Positions 1 through 7,929 of a stretch of DNA of 36,662 nt are shown here, one piece after another (positions within the stretch are counted from its first letter, which is position 1; each line of letters begins with the position of its first letter). The position numbers were made by a program, and so were the translations under genes. The notes below the pieces were generated by a model. That model was not told the DNA's origin, did not search any database, and worked only from the letters and a program-made list of their open reading frames with translations. Where the stretch lies: NCBI RefSeq assembly GCF_029946185.1, contig NZ_JAQSEA010000156.1:1-36662 (forward strand). Reading direction: 5' to 3'. This DNA comes from Prosthecobacter sp. (lineage in GTDB: Bacteria; Verrucomicrobiota; Verrucomicrobiia; Verrucomicrobiales; Verrucomicrobiaceae).

Positions 1-4
1 AGGA

Positions 5-1027
5 ATGAAGATCGCACTGGATGTCATGGGGGGCGATTACGCCCCGAAAAACCCCATCGCAGGCGTCAAGCTCGCCCTCGAAACGCTGCCCGCCATCACC
101 AAAATCTTTTTGGTGGGCGTTCCCGATGCCATTGAGAAAGAGCTGAAAGCGCAGGGCCTCTCCAGTCCCAAGCTGGAAATCGTCTCCGCCACCCAGATCG
201 TCGAAATGTCCGACAGCGGCATCGACGCCGTGCGCAAGAAGAAGGACAGTTCCATCAGCGTCGCTGTGGACATGGTCAAAGATGGCCGGGCAGATGCCGT
301 GGTCAGCGCCGGGCATACGGGTGCCGCCGTGACGGCCTCCCTGATTAAAATGCGCACTCTGGGGCATATCGAGCGGCCTGCCATTGCCGCCATTATGCCA
401 TCGCTGACCAAGCACTGGCTGCTGATTGACGCCGGGGCCAATCCCGACAGCGAACCCTCGCATCTGGTGCAGAATGCCATCATGGGCAGCGCCTTTGCCC
501 GTCATGTGCTGGGCCGGGAAAATCCTACCGTCGGCCTCATGTCCAACGGCACCGAGGAAGAAAAGGGCAATGCCTTGTGCAAAGAGACCGGCAAGCTGCT
601 GCGCCACACCGCAGGCATCAATTTCATCGGCAACGTCGAAGGCCATGACGTGTGGGAAACGCCTCCGGACGTCGTCGTGTGCGACGGCTTCACCGGCAAT
701 GTCATTTTGAAAAACGCCGAAGCGCTCGCGCACACCATCTTCAGCATGGTGAAGAGCGAAATTAAGAGCGGCTTCTGGACCAAGATCGGCGGCCTGCTGG
801 CCAAGCCCGCCTTCAAGCGCGTCCACTACCGAACCAACCCCGACGAGGTCGGCGGCATGCCGCTCCTAGGCCTGCGCGGTATCACCATCATCGCCCATGG
901 CAGTGCATCTCCGCTTGCCATGAAGAATGCCATCCGTCAGGCTTGCGAATCCATCCAACACCAGGTCGGGCCACACATTGAGGCCGCCGCCACTGCCCAC
1001 TCCATTTCCCTCCATGCCCGCTCTTAG
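5..1027 (+). CDS. plsX: Phosphate acyltransferase PlsX
   Basis: PlsX converts acyl-ACP and phosphate into acyl-phosphate, the donor used by PlsY to start phospholipid synthesis at the inner face of the membrane. The 340-residue product has the usual family length and begins with the conserved PlsX N-terminus MKIALDVMGGDYAP. Other family signatures are SAGHTGA (about residues 102-108), the LLIDAGANPD segment near 140 and VCDGFTGNV near 225. The ATG at 5 is chosen because it gives this conserved start; only AGGA is visible before it because the window begins there. The 3' end overlaps the fabH start by 14 bases, the plsX-fabH order common in bacteria, so the two are probably co-transcribed and translationally coupled. 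Nothing odd is seen in the sequence. Confidence 0.97.
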   Translation: MKIALDVMGGDYAPKNPIAGVKLALETLPAITKIFLVGVPDAIEKELKAQGLSSPKLEIVSATQIVEMSDSGIDAVRKKKDSSISVAVDMVKDGRADAVVSAGHTGAAVTASLIKMRTLGHIERPAIAAIMPSLTKHWLLIDAGANPDSEPSHLVQNAIMGSAFARHVLGRENPTVGLMSNGTEEEKGNALCKETGKLLRHTAGINFIGNVEGHDVWETPPDVVVCDGFTGNVILKNAEALAHTIFSMVKSEIKSGFWTKIGGLLAKPAFKRVHYRTNPDEVGGMPLLGLRGITIIAHGSASPLAMKNAIRQACESIQHQVGPHIEAAATAHSISLHARS

Positions 1028-2033
1028 TTCCCAGCCCTTTTGCACCTCCAGCATCATTGGCACCGGCAGCTACATGCCTGAAAAAGTGCTGACCAATGAG
1101 GATATGTCCAAGATCGTCGATACCTCTGACGAGTGGATCACCTCCCGCACTGGCATCAAAGAGCGTCGCATCGCCGCCCCGGATCAGGCCACCAGCGATC
1201 TCGCCTCCGAGGCCGCACGCCGCGCCATGGCCGACGCCGGAGTCGCCCCTGAGGAGATCCAGCTCATCATCGTCGCCACCGTCACGGCGGACATGTTCTT
1301 CCCCTCCACCGCCTGCTTCGTGCAGAAGAAGATCGGTGCCGTCAATGCCGTCTGCTTTGACATCTCGGCCGCCTGTTCCGGCTTTTTGTACGCCCTGCAG
1401 GTCGCACGTCATTTCATCAACACGGGCAACCGTACCACCGCCCTCGTGATCGGCGCGGAAAAGCTCAGCAGCCTCATCAACTGGACCGACCGCAACACCT
1501 GCGTGCTGTTTGGCGATGGCGCAGGTGCCGTGGTCATCCGCCGCGCGGATGAATCGGACACTGATGCCCCCGGACGCGTGCTGTCCACCGTCATGGGCAC
1601 GGACGGCACCCTCGCGGACGTACTCAAAGTCCCCGGCGGCGGCTCCGCCTGCCCGATCACGCTTGAAAACGTGGCATCGTTTCCCAATACGATCCACATG
1701 GAAGGACGCGAAACCTTCAAGCACGCCGTCACCCGCATGCTTGAGGCGTCCCAGCAGGCCCTCGCAATCGCCGGACTCACCGCCGCCGATGTGTCCCTCG
1801 TCATTCCCCATCAGGCCAATGCCCGCATCATCAGCGCCATCGCCGATCGCCTGAATCTGCCTCTGGACCGCGTGTTCATGAATCTGGACAAATACGGCAA
1901 CACCAGCGCCGCAACCATCCCCGTCGCCCTCGACGAAGCCAACAAAGCCGGCCGCCTCAAAAAAGGCGATGTCGTCCTCCTCGTCGCCTTCGGCGGCGGC
2001 TTCACCTGGGCGAGTTCGGTCGTGCGTTGGTAA
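1014..2033 (+). CDS. fabH: 3-oxoacyl-ACP synthase III (FabH)
   Basis: FabH condenses acetyl-CoA with malonyl-ACP to start type II fatty acid synthesis in the cytoplasm. With the ATG at 1014 the protein has 339 residues, the normal size. The catalytic triad is visible: Cys121 in SAACSGF, His266 in IPHQANAR and Asn296 in YGNTSAA. An upstream in-frame ATG at 927 would add 29 residues of low-complexity sequence that merely read plsX in another frame, so the later start is preferred. It places the start inside the last 14 bases of plsX, which suggests coupling. No Shine-Dalgarno is seen; the leader is C/T-rich (TTTCCCTCC). A strong terminator follows at 2135-2164. Confidence 0.97.
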   Translation: MPALSSQPFCTSSIIGTGSYMPEKVLTNEDMSKIVDTSDEWITSRTGIKERRIAAPDQATSDLASEAARRAMADAGVAPEEIQLIIVATVTADMFFPSTACFVQKKIGAVNAVCFDISAACSGFLYALQVARHFINTGNRTTALVIGAEKLSSLINWTDRNTCVLFGDGAGAVVIRRADESDTDAPGRVLSTVMGTDGTLADVLKVPGGGSACPITLENVASFPNTIHMEGRETFKHAVTRMLEASQQALAIAGLTAADVSLVIPHQANARIISAIADRLNLPLDRVFMNLDKYGNTSAATIPVALDEANKAGRLKKGDVVLLVAFGGGFTWASSVVRW

Positions 2034-2044
2034 GACACTAATTA

Positions 2045-2189
2045 GCCGCAAAGAGACGCAAAAAAGCACAAAAATTTGGATCTGATCTGATCCTTTGATC
2101 TCGTCGCTGAAACACGTTTCGTATTCGCGTGCCCAAGAGCAGCCACACGCGCGGCTGCTTTTTTGAACCTCTTTGCGTCTTTTTGCGGC
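2045..2189. repeat. Inverted-repeat element with GCCGCAAAGAGACGC ends
   Basis: The gap between fabH and proB is bordered by an imperfect inverted repeat: GCCGCAAAGAGACGCAAAA at 2045-2063 and, reading the opposite strand from 2189, GCCGCAAAAAGACGCAAAGAG. The interior holds a Rho-independent terminator and no open frame of note. The general look (runs of CGCAAAGACGCAAAG) is typical of short dispersed repeats in Verrucomicrobiota and related phyla, as I recall, but that comparison could not be run here. No clear target-site duplication is visible. It may be a small non-autonomous element or a decayed gene-flanking repeat. Confidence 0.5.
2135..2164 (+). terminator. Rho-independent terminator after plsX-fabH
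   Basis: A 10-bp stem (AAGAGCAGCC at 2135-2144 with GGCTGCTTTT at 2153-2162, one G-T pair) encloses an 8-base loop and runs into six T residues. It lies about 100 bases after the fabH stop and should end the plsX-fabH transcript. Confidence 0.85.
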
Positions 2190-2264
2190 CATCTCCCCGG
2201 CTTTTGCCCTTTGCATAAGAGCTCACCCCGCCATATTCGCCGCCCTTCGTTTTCCCCCTGACTC

Positions 2265-3041
2265 ATGGCCCCCAAGCGCATCGTTCTCAAATTCGGCACC
2301 GGTATTCTCACGCGCAAAGACGCGCCTGAACCCGATCCCGTGCAACTGCGCAAACTCATCGAAGCCGTCGCGCTGCTGAAACGCGCAGGTCATGCCGTCA
2401 TCGTCGTCAGCAGCGGGGCCGTGGCCTCCGGTTTGAAGCCGCTCGATTTCAAACAACGGCCTTCGGACGTCACCACCCTGCAGGCGCTCGCCGCCGTGGG
2501 CCAGACGCATCTCATGCACACCTATGAGTCGCTCCTGCGGGACCATGGCCTGCATGTCGCGCAGTTGCTTGTGACCCACGAAGACTTTGAGAACGCGGAT
2601 CGTGCGCCGCGCGTCAAGGCCGTGCTTGACCGCCTCATGGAGTTCTCCCAGGTGGTTCCGATCATCAATGAAAACGACTCCGTCGCCGTCGAAGAACTGC
2701 GCTACGGCGACAACGACAAGCTCTCCTCCCGCGTCGCCCGCTTCTGGGGGGCCGACGTGCTCATCCTCCTCACCAGTGCTCCTGGACTGCTGCGTGACAC
2801 GAAAAAGCCCGAAGACGGCCCGATCCCCGTCGTCGAAAATGTCGATGACGTGATCCACCACGCCGAAGAGGAAAAAACCACCCTCGGCACCGGCGGCATG
2901 ATCTCCAAGCTGCGCGCCGTGCAGGACGCCGTGCGTGGCGGTGTGCAGTGCATCATCGCCTCCGGCCGGCATACCGAGCAGATCCCCAGTTTGATCGAAG
3001 GCCAAGGCATTTGTACACGTTTCCCGGCCTCACGTTCGTAA
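2265..3041 (+). CDS. proB: Glutamate 5-kinase, short form without PUA domain
   Basis: ProB phosphorylates glutamate to glutamyl-5-phosphate, the first step of proline synthesis. The 258-residue protein is an amino-acid-kinase fold: VLKFGTGIL at the N-terminus, VSSGAVASG near 48-56, ALAAVGQTH near 75, IINENDSVA near 132-140 and GTGGMISKL near 210. Full-length ProB (about 365 residues) carries a C-terminal PUA domain; it is absent here, and the stop follows directly after the kinase domain. Forms of this length are known in other bacteria, so this need not be a truncation. No proA lies beside it. The start ATG has a C/T-rich leader and no Shine-Dalgarno. purU follows 12 bases later, so the two may be co-transcribed. 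Confidence 0.92.
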   Translation: MAPKRIVLKFGTGILTRKDAPEPDPVQLRKLIEAVALLKRAGHAVIVVSSGAVASGLKPLDFKQRPSDVTTLQALAAVGQTHLMHTYESLLRDHGLHVAQLLVTHEDFENADRAPRVKAVLDRLMEFSQVVPIINENDSVAVEELRYGDNDKLSSRVARFWGADVLILLTSAPGLLRDTKKPEDGPIPVVENVDDVIHHAEEEKTTLGTGGMISKLRAVQDAVRGGVQCIIASGRHTEQIPSLIEGQGICTRFPASRS

Positions 3042-3053
3042 TCCCAACTCACT

Positions 3054-3914
3054 ATGGCCTCTACTGACATCGCTACGCTGCTCATCCACTGCCCGGACCG
3101 TCCGGGTCTCGTGCATGACGTCACCGGTTTCATCTTCTCGCATCAGGGGAATATCATCGACCTGCAGCAGCACATTGATCCTGAGCAAAACGCCTTTTTC
3201 ATGCGCCTGGAATGGAGCTTGGAAAACTTCACGCTCGACAATGAAGAGATCGAGTCCCGCCTGCAGCCCATGGCACGACGCCATGAAATGCAGATGCGCC
3301 TGAGCTTTGCCAGCCAGCGCAAACGCATCGCGCTGTTTGTCACCAAGGAGAGCCATTGCCTCTACGATCTTCTCGCCCGTCATGAATCCGGCGACCTGCC
3401 GGTGGACATCCCTCTCATCGTTGCCAATCACGAGACCCTGCGGCCTGCGGCAGAGCGCTTCGGCATTCCGTTCCATCATTTTCCAATTACGAAAGACAAC
3501 AAACTCGCGCAGGAGGCGGCGCAGATCGAACTGCTGCGTCAGCACCGAATCGACACCGTCGTGCTGGCCCGCTACATGCAGATCATCAGCCCCGCGATGA
3601 TCGCTGAGTTTCCGCATCGCATCCTGAACATTCATCACAGCTTCCTGCCTGCCTTCGTCGGCGCGAAGCCCTACCACCAGGCCTTTCAGCGCGGTGTGAA
3701 GATCATCGGTGCCACCAGCCACTACGTCACGGCCGATCTAGACGAAGGGCCGATCATCCATCAGGACGTCATGCGCGTCAGCCACGAAGACAGCGTCCAA
3801 GACCTCGTCCGCCTAGGCCGCGATCTGGAAAAAACCGTCCTCGCCAAAGCCCTCTGGTGGCACGCCCGCGACCGTGTTCTCGTCGTAAAGAACAAGACCG
3901 TCGTGTTTGATTGA
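3054..3914 (+). CDS. purU: Formyltetrahydrofolate deformylase PurU
   Basis: PurU hydrolyses 10-formyltetrahydrofolate to formate and tetrahydrofolate, balancing the one-carbon pool and supplying formate for purine synthesis. The 286-residue protein has the two expected parts: an N-terminal ACT domain (LLIHCPDRPGLVHDVTGFI, residues 8-26) and a formyltransferase fold. The hydrolase residues known from the GART/PurU family are present: Asn192 and His194 in LNIHHSFLPAF, and Asp230 in ADLDEGPII. The end of the protein, with KALWWHARDRV and a terminal VVF, is also typical. It starts 12 bases after proB with no Shine-Dalgarno. After it lies the foldback element at 3957-4182. Confidence 0.96.
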   Translation: MASTDIATLLIHCPDRPGLVHDVTGFIFSHQGNIIDLQQHIDPEQNAFFMRLEWSLENFTLDNEEIESRLQPMARRHEMQMRLSFASQRKRIALFVTKESHCLYDLLARHESGDLPVDIPLIVANHETLRPAAERFGIPFHHFPITKDNKLAQEAAQIELLRQHRIDTVVLARYMQIISPAMIAEFPHRILNIHHSFLPAFVGAKPYHQAFQRGVKIIGATSHYVTADLDEGPIIHQDVMRVSHEDSVQDLVRLGRDLEKTVLAKALWWHARDRVLVVKNKTVVFD

Positions 3915-3956
3915 GGTCGGCAATGAATCGCGGGCGGCCAGGCTGCCCCCGCTTAC

Positions 3957-4182
3957 TAGACTTGTTCTCGAATAGCTCGGTGCTCTGGTCGTAGGTTGGA
4001 TGTGGTTGGCGTCGAGACCCTTTTAAGCCCCAGCCCTTGCTCCGCCAAACCGTCCGACTGCGAGGGTATTCGCACGCAATAGAGTCGGCGGTAGGCTGGC
4101 AGACGGACGGGCTGTCGCCACATCCATTGTACACTCAGGCATGCTGCACCGGGCTCGAAGACTCTATTCGAGAACAAGACTA
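3957..4182. mobile_element. MITE-like foldback element, about 226 bp
   Basis: The segment is bounded by near-perfect 19-base inverted repeats: TAGACTTGTTCTCGAATAG at 3957-3975 and its complement at 4164-4182 with one mismatch. Shorter inverted matches continue inward (GGATGTGG near 4000 against CCACATCC near 4120; CAGCCC near 4031 against GGGCTG near 4108), so the whole piece could fold into a long imperfect hairpin. CTTA occurs just outside both ends (3952-3955 and 4183-4186) and may be a target duplication. There is no plausible gene inside. It separates the convergent purU and the GH75-like gene, and its right end supplies the stop codon of the latter. Confidence 0.6.
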
Positions 4183-5790
4183 CTTATTCTTCGTTTTCAC
4201 GCCGCCGGATTTCGTCGCTGCTGCCGGTGGCTCGATAGGCGTGAGAATGATTGGTGCAGTGGCCGGTGCGGGCAGGGGAGGAGTCGCGGCAGAGGGCGAT
4301 GCCGGTGGGGTCGTGATCGTTCCTGGGGTGCCTGGAGTGGCGGCGTCACCGGCTGCGGGTGGCTGGACAGTGACAGGCGGCAACTCCGGTTTCTTGAATG
4401 GATCTTCCCAAGTGTGCAGCTCAAAACCTGCACCTACGCCGCCGACTTCTCCCAGCAGGGCCAGACACTTTTCCCGCCATTTTGCGAGGTCGGGCGCGCT
4501 ACGCACTTTCTCGGCCGTGCCGGGAAAGACGAGATAGGTGACCTTCAGATCGCTCTCGGGACGGATGTAGGGCGTTGCCTTGGGGTTGATGGTTTTCGCC
4601 ATCAGGAGCGATGCTTCACCCATTTTGAAGCTGGGGCCGTAGTCGCCGCAGATGGCGGGATAGATTTTGCCTTCGTGAATGACGGCGGCGTAGTCGCCCA
4701 TCTGCGGCGTGAATTTGTTCTGATCCCCGTAGCCTAGAAACAGCAGCGAGAGGACGATGAAGGGGTCCTTGTCCGCGATGAGGCTGCTGCGCACCTTGAA
4801 GTCGGCGACCTCGAGCTTGAGCTGGTCGATCATGACCTTGAGGTCCCGGTTGCGTGATGAGCTCAGGCCTTTTTTGGCGTATTCGTCCTGCGCTTTCTGC
4901 AGGCGGTCCTCCCATTTGGAGAGGAGCGGGTTGGGCGTCTTCGTCGTCTTCGCCCACGCATAGCTGGTGAAGGGCTGGTAGTAGTCGGAGAGGTAGATGT
5001 ACTCCTCCAGCGTAGGCATGCGGTCGCCGTCCGAGCCGTCGGCCACCACGTCCATTTCAGACTGAATGAGCAGGGCGCGGCGCTGGGTGGCCGGGTGAGT
5101 CAGTTCGAGGATGGTTTCGGTGTCGTAGAAGTTGTGACGGTCGAGAATCTTGCTCAGCCGTGTGAGGTCGTTCTGCACGCGGTTGGTTTTGTTTTCGTAG
5201 AGCTTGTGGTAGAAGCCGCTGACCTTCGCCGCAGGCAGCATGACATCGAGGCCGGGGAGGATGGCGGGCAGGTTTTTGTTGATGCGGGAGAGCTCCTCCA
5301 GAGTCTGGTTTGCCTTCGGCACGCGGATGCTGAGCTGAAACTCCGCCTTGTAGGCTTCGGGATCGAGGCGTTCCAGACTTGCGAAGCTGCCTTGTTCGGT
5401 GATCAGATTCGTTTTGACGGTGATGCCGTTGAAGAGCGTGGCCACGTCGATGTCCTTGCGCGGGATGTATTTGTCCGGCAGGGGGGGGCGGACTTCGCGG
5501 ATGACCTCGATCTCCTTGGTCACTTCTTTAATGACGGGAATTTCTTTGATCACATCACGCATCACTTCACGCGTGACGATGCGCTCCTTCGTGCTCCGTG
5601 CGGAGGTCACGATGTCCTGAATGCCCTGTTTGATCTTTCCGGCAAAAGGCGTGAACGGCAGCACCAGTGCGATGATCAGGGTGAGCAGAAACAGCAGGCG
5701 GAGGAGCGAGCCAAAGCAGCCGCGCTTCCGGCGCGGCGATTCATACGGGGAAGGGGAGGTCGTGTCGGGCATGGGAGATTCCGAAGGCAT
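4180..5790 (-). CDS. Membrane-anchored GH75 chitosanase-like protein
   Basis: The 536-residue protein has a short basic N-terminus, one membrane segment (about residues 27-50), a V/I-rich heptad-like stretch with repeated E-V/I pairs (71-100), and a long extracytoplasmic part. Residues 240-430 resemble the glycoside hydrolase 75 (fungal chitosanase) fold: EMDVVADGSDGD around 245-256, PFIVLSLLFLGYG at 343-355, GDYAAVIHEGKIYPAICGD up to 383, then GPSFKMGEASLLMA. By family analogy Asp247 and Glu392 would be the acidic catalytic pair. A helical insert (about 290-330) interrupts the domain. The tail (470-525) is Pro/Ala/Thr-rich. The stop TAG lies in the terminal repeat of the adjacent foldback element. 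It is probably the last gene of the minus-strand group with gtrA, trmL and the ABC gene. The fold assignment is by motif recall, and the substrate is unknown. Confidence 0.75.
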   Translation of the reverse strand: MPSESPMPDTTSPSPYESPRRKRGCFGSLLRLLFLLTLIIALVLPFTPFAGKIKQGIQDIVTSARSTKERIVTREVMRDVIKEIPVIKEVTKEIEVIREVRPPLPDKYIPRKDIDVATLFNGITVKTNLITEQGSFASLERLDPEAYKAEFQLSIRVPKANQTLEELSRINKNLPAILPGLDVMLPAAKVSGFYHKLYENKTNRVQNDLTRLSKILDRHNFYDTETILELTHPATQRRALLIQSEMDVVADGSDGDRMPTLEEYIYLSDYYQPFTSYAWAKTTKTPNPLLSKWEDRLQKAQDEYAKKGLSSSRNRDLKVMIDQLKLEVADFKVRSSLIADKDPFIVLSLLFLGYGDQNKFTPQMGDYAAVIHEGKIYPAICGDYGPSFKMGEASLLMAKTINPKATPYIRPESDLKVTYLVFPGTAEKVRSAPDLAKWREKCLALLGEVGGVGAGFELHTWEDPFKKPELPPVTVQPPAAGDAATPGTPGTITTPPASPSAATPPLPAPATAPIILTPIEPPAAATKSGGVKTKNK

Positions 5791-5835
5791 ATGCGTACAG
5801 AAGTTTAATCTCGTTTCAGTCCCATGGCGGGTGCA

Positions 5836-6513
5836 TCAACCTTCTTCCAACTTTCCTTCTTTGAGAAGAAGACGGCGGTCGCCGCGCTTGGCGAGGGTTT
5901 GATCATGAGTGACGACAATGAGTGTTTTTTTGGCCTCATCGACCACCTGCATCAGCATATCGATGACGCCGCTGCCGGTGCTTGCGTCGAGATTACCGGT
6001 GGGCTCGTCGGCGTAGATGATGCCGGGGTTGTTGATGAGTGCGCGAGCAATGGCGACACGCTGCTGCTCGCCTCCGGAAAGTTCGGTGGGCAGGTGCTGG
6101 AGACGCGCGGTGAGACCCACTTTGTCCAGCAGTTCACGGGCGCGAGCCTCGGCTTTTTTACCGCCGATCATGGCTGGCAGCATCACGTTTTCGAGCGCGG
6201 TGAGTTCCGGCAGCAGGAAGTAATGCTGGAAAACAAAGCCCATGACTTCATTGCGCGTGCGTGCACGCTCCGCCGCCGCAGCCTGATACAGCGAGCGGCC
6301 ATGCACCAGCACATCACCCGAAGTGGGCTGCTCCAGCCCGCCGAGGACGTAGAGCAAAGTGGTTTTGCCTGCGCCGGACTGGCCGCAGAGGAACACCTTT
6401 TCACCGGCGGCAACTTCGACATTCACGCCGCAAAGCACGGGCAGATCATGCCCGGCAAGGTGGTAGGTACGGTGCACATCGTGTGCGGCAAGTGGGGCTG
6501 CTTCCTGGCTCAT
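5836..6513 (-). CDS. LolD/FtsE-type ABC transporter ATP-binding protein
   Basis: This is the cytoplasmic ATPase of a MacB/LolD-type ABC system. The 225 residues carry every nucleotide-binding element: Walker A GQSGAGKTT (44-52), Q-loop Gln96, signature LSGGEQQR (145-152), Walker B IIYADEPTGNLD (165-176) and switch His203 in VVTHD. The sequence is closest to LolD, which drives release of lipoproteins from the inner membrane. No LolC/E-like permease lies beside it, so the partner must be elsewhere or the assignment is only to the wider family. It sits 38 bases after trmL and 45 bases before the GH75-like gene, consistent with one transcript. No Shine-Dalgarno is seen. Confidence 0.9.
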   Translation of the reverse strand: MSQEAAPLAAHDVHRTYHLAGHDLPVLCGVNVEVAAGEKVFLCGQSGAGKTTLLYVLGGLEQPTSGDVLVHGRSLYQAAAAERARTRNEVMGFVFQHYFLLPELTALENVMLPAMIGGKKAEARARELLDKVGLTARLQHLPTELSGGEQQRVAIARALINNPGIIYADEPTGNLDASTGSGVIDMLMQVVDEAKKTLIVVTHDQTLAKRGDRRLLLKEGKLEEG

Positions 6514-6551
6514 GTATAGTTAGGTGTACGCTCCGCAGATGCCACGCGGCG

Positions 6552-7013
6552 TCAAGACATGATGCCCGATTGCGTGCGTTGTCTGAGCGCCTCATACATG
6601 ACGATGCCTGCTGCGGTGGCCAGATTCAGGCTTCGCGTGCCCTGCATTGGGATGCGCAGGCAGCGCTCCGGCTGAATAATCGTGGCCGGGATGCCGCGCG
6701 TTTCCGGGCCGAAAACGAGGAAAATTTCTCCGGCTGTGAGGTCGGCCTCCCAGTAGGTGTGTTCGCCCTGGCATTCGATGAAGTAGCAGGCTGCCCCGGC
6801 AGGGATCTCCGCCGCCAGCGCATCCCAAGTCTCCCAGACCCGCACATCCACCTCTGGCCAGTAGTCCAGACCGGCGCGTTTGAGCTGCTTGTCCTCCAGA
6901 CTGAAGCCGAGCGGCTTGATCAAATGCAGCCGCGCATGGGTGGCCAGGCACAACCGCCCGATGGCGCCCGTGTTGTGCGGGATCTCCGGCTGAAAGAGGA
7001 CGACGTTTAGCAT
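6552..7013 (-). CDS. trmL: tRNA (cytidine(34)-2'-O)-methyltransferase TrmL
   Basis: TrmL methylates the ribose of the wobble base (C34 or cmnm5U34) in tRNA-Leu isoacceptors using S-adenosylmethionine. The 153-residue protein is a minimal SPOUT enzyme of the usual size, with the three knot motifs: PEIPHNTGAIGR (9-20), FGPETRG (about 101-107) and the cofactor loop RSLNLATAAGIVMYE near the C-terminus. It starts only six bases after the GtrA-like stop, with GAGG four bases ahead of the ATG, so coupling to the upstream gene is likely. Confidence 0.95.
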   Translation of the reverse strand: MLNVVLFQPEIPHNTGAIGRLCLATHARLHLIKPLGFSLEDKQLKRAGLDYWPEVDVRVWETWDALAAEIPAGAACYFIECQGEHTYWEADLTAGEIFLVFGPETRGIPATIIQPERCLRIPMQGTRSLNLATAAGIVMYEALRQRTQSGIMS

Positions 7014-7019
7014 GCCGCC

Positions 7020-7469
7020 TCAGCCTTTGAAAACAAAGAGCTTCCGGCAAATGAAATTCACCAGGGTGGACGAAATGATCAGCAGCAACTGCGCTGTCAA
7101 TGTGCTGATGCCGTACCACTTGATGAGATACGGCCCGGAGAGCAGGCCGATGGCAAATCCCGTCGAGCTGACCACTGAAAAATAAACAAACTCCAGCACC
7201 CTGTGATGTCGTCCGGGGGTGAACACCCACAACGAATTGGTGACATAGGCGAAAATATTGCCAAAGAAAAAGGCGACGATGTTATTGTAGATGCTGTGCA
7301 GCGCACGCACCTCATCGCTCACACCACTGCTGACAAGTGCAGGATACGTTCCCCATCTGGACAGGGCATAAAAGATCACCGTGGTGAGGGTCAGCGAACC
7401 GACTCCACAGATGCCATACTTGATGAACTGGATAAGCGGATGTGTGTCACGCGTGTTCAGACGCGTCAA
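7020..7469 (-). CDS. GtrA-like four-helix membrane protein
   Basis: GtrA-family proteins are small membrane proteins thought to flip polyprenyl-linked sugars for cell-surface glycan synthesis. The core beginning at HPLIQFIKYGICGVGSL shows the family pattern, with four hydrophobic segments, FFFGNIFAYVTNSLWVF in the middle and NFICRKLFVFKG at the end. The frame stays open back to an ATG at 7562, but the first residues of that longer form (MSKIGEAFLFF) merely translate a Rho-independent terminator at 7495-7539. A TTG at 7467-7469 has GGAG seven bases ahead (7477-7480) and gives 149 residues, the normal GtrA length, so I prefer it. trmL follows six bases after the stop. The start remains the uncertain part. 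Confidence 0.8.
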   Translation of the reverse strand: MTRLNTRDTHPLIQFIKYGICGVGSLTLTTVIFYALSRWGTYPALVSSGVSDEVRALHSIYNNIVAFFFGNIFAYVTNSLWVFTPGRHHRVLEFVYFSVVSSTGFAIGLLSGPYLIKWYGISTLTAQLLLIISSTLVNFICRKLFVFKG

Positions 7470-7494
7470 AATCGAGCTCCAGTCGTTCTGGCGG

Positions 7495-7539
7495 AAAAAT
7501 AGAAAAGCCTCACCGATTTTTGACATCATCGGTGAGGCT
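7495..7539 (-). terminator. Rho-independent terminator after the glycine-zipper genes
   Basis: On the minus strand a perfect 12-bp stem (AGCCTCACCGAT and ATCGGTGAGGCT, plus-strand arms 7506-7517 and 7528-7539) with a 10-base loop is followed by TTTCTATTTTT. It lies 41 bases past the stop of the glycine-zipper gene ending at 7580 and overlaps the beginning of the longest GtrA-like frame. Confidence 0.85.
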
Positions 7540-7579
7540 CTCCGGGGATCATTGCTCTGCAAGCAAAGATGAGATGCGC

Positions 7580-7885
7580 TTAATAATAGTGGTAGTTGCC
7601 GTTGCGGTCGTAGTAGCCCTGCTGGCGGCCCCGCTGCTGCTGTCCTTGGTAGTATTGCTGCTGGTTGCGCTGGTCGCGGGAATTGCCAATGGCGTTGCCA
7701 CCGAGGGCACCGATGCCGCCACCGATGAGCGCGCCTTCCAGGCCACGACCACTTTGATTGCCGATGATGCCACCGACTGCGGCACCGCCGAGGCCGCCGA
7801 GCACAGCGCCCGTTTGGGCATTTGGACCCGAGGCACAGGAGACCAGTGAGACGGCTGTTAAGAGAGTGAGTAGGCTATTTTTCAT
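7580..7885 (-). CDS. Glycine-zipper lipoprotein, longer copy
   Basis: This is a 101-residue predicted lipoprotein. The signal peptide MKNSLLTLLTAVSLVSC ends in a lipobox (LVSC) with Cys17 as lipidation site. Residues 26-67 are a glycine zipper with repeated GGxxG/GxxxG spacing (GAVLGGLGGAAVGGIIG, then GALIGGGIGALGGNAIG), a pattern that packs helices in or against membranes, as in the YMGG/OmpA-like glycine-zipper families. The tail (68-101) is Gln/Arg/Tyr-rich and ends in YYDRNGNYHYY. It is a close tandem copy of the gene at 7930-8166 and differs mainly by this tail. The exact role is unknown; an envelope structural or stress role is inferred. A terminator follows. Confidence 0.85.
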   Translation of the reverse strand: MKNSLLTLLTAVSLVSCASGPNAQTGAVLGGLGGAAVGGIIGNQSGRGLEGALIGGGIGALGGNAIGNSRDQRNQQQYYQGQQQRGRQQGYYDRNGNYHYY

Positions 7886-7929
7886 GTTTGTTGTTGGGAT
7901 GTGTGAGATGAAATGGATGGTTGGAGTGA

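Noticed and set aside
888-2216. Minus-strand open frame of 442 codons across fabH
   Set aside because: Gly/Asp/Glu-rich shadow of fabH and of the non-coding repeat; no family features.
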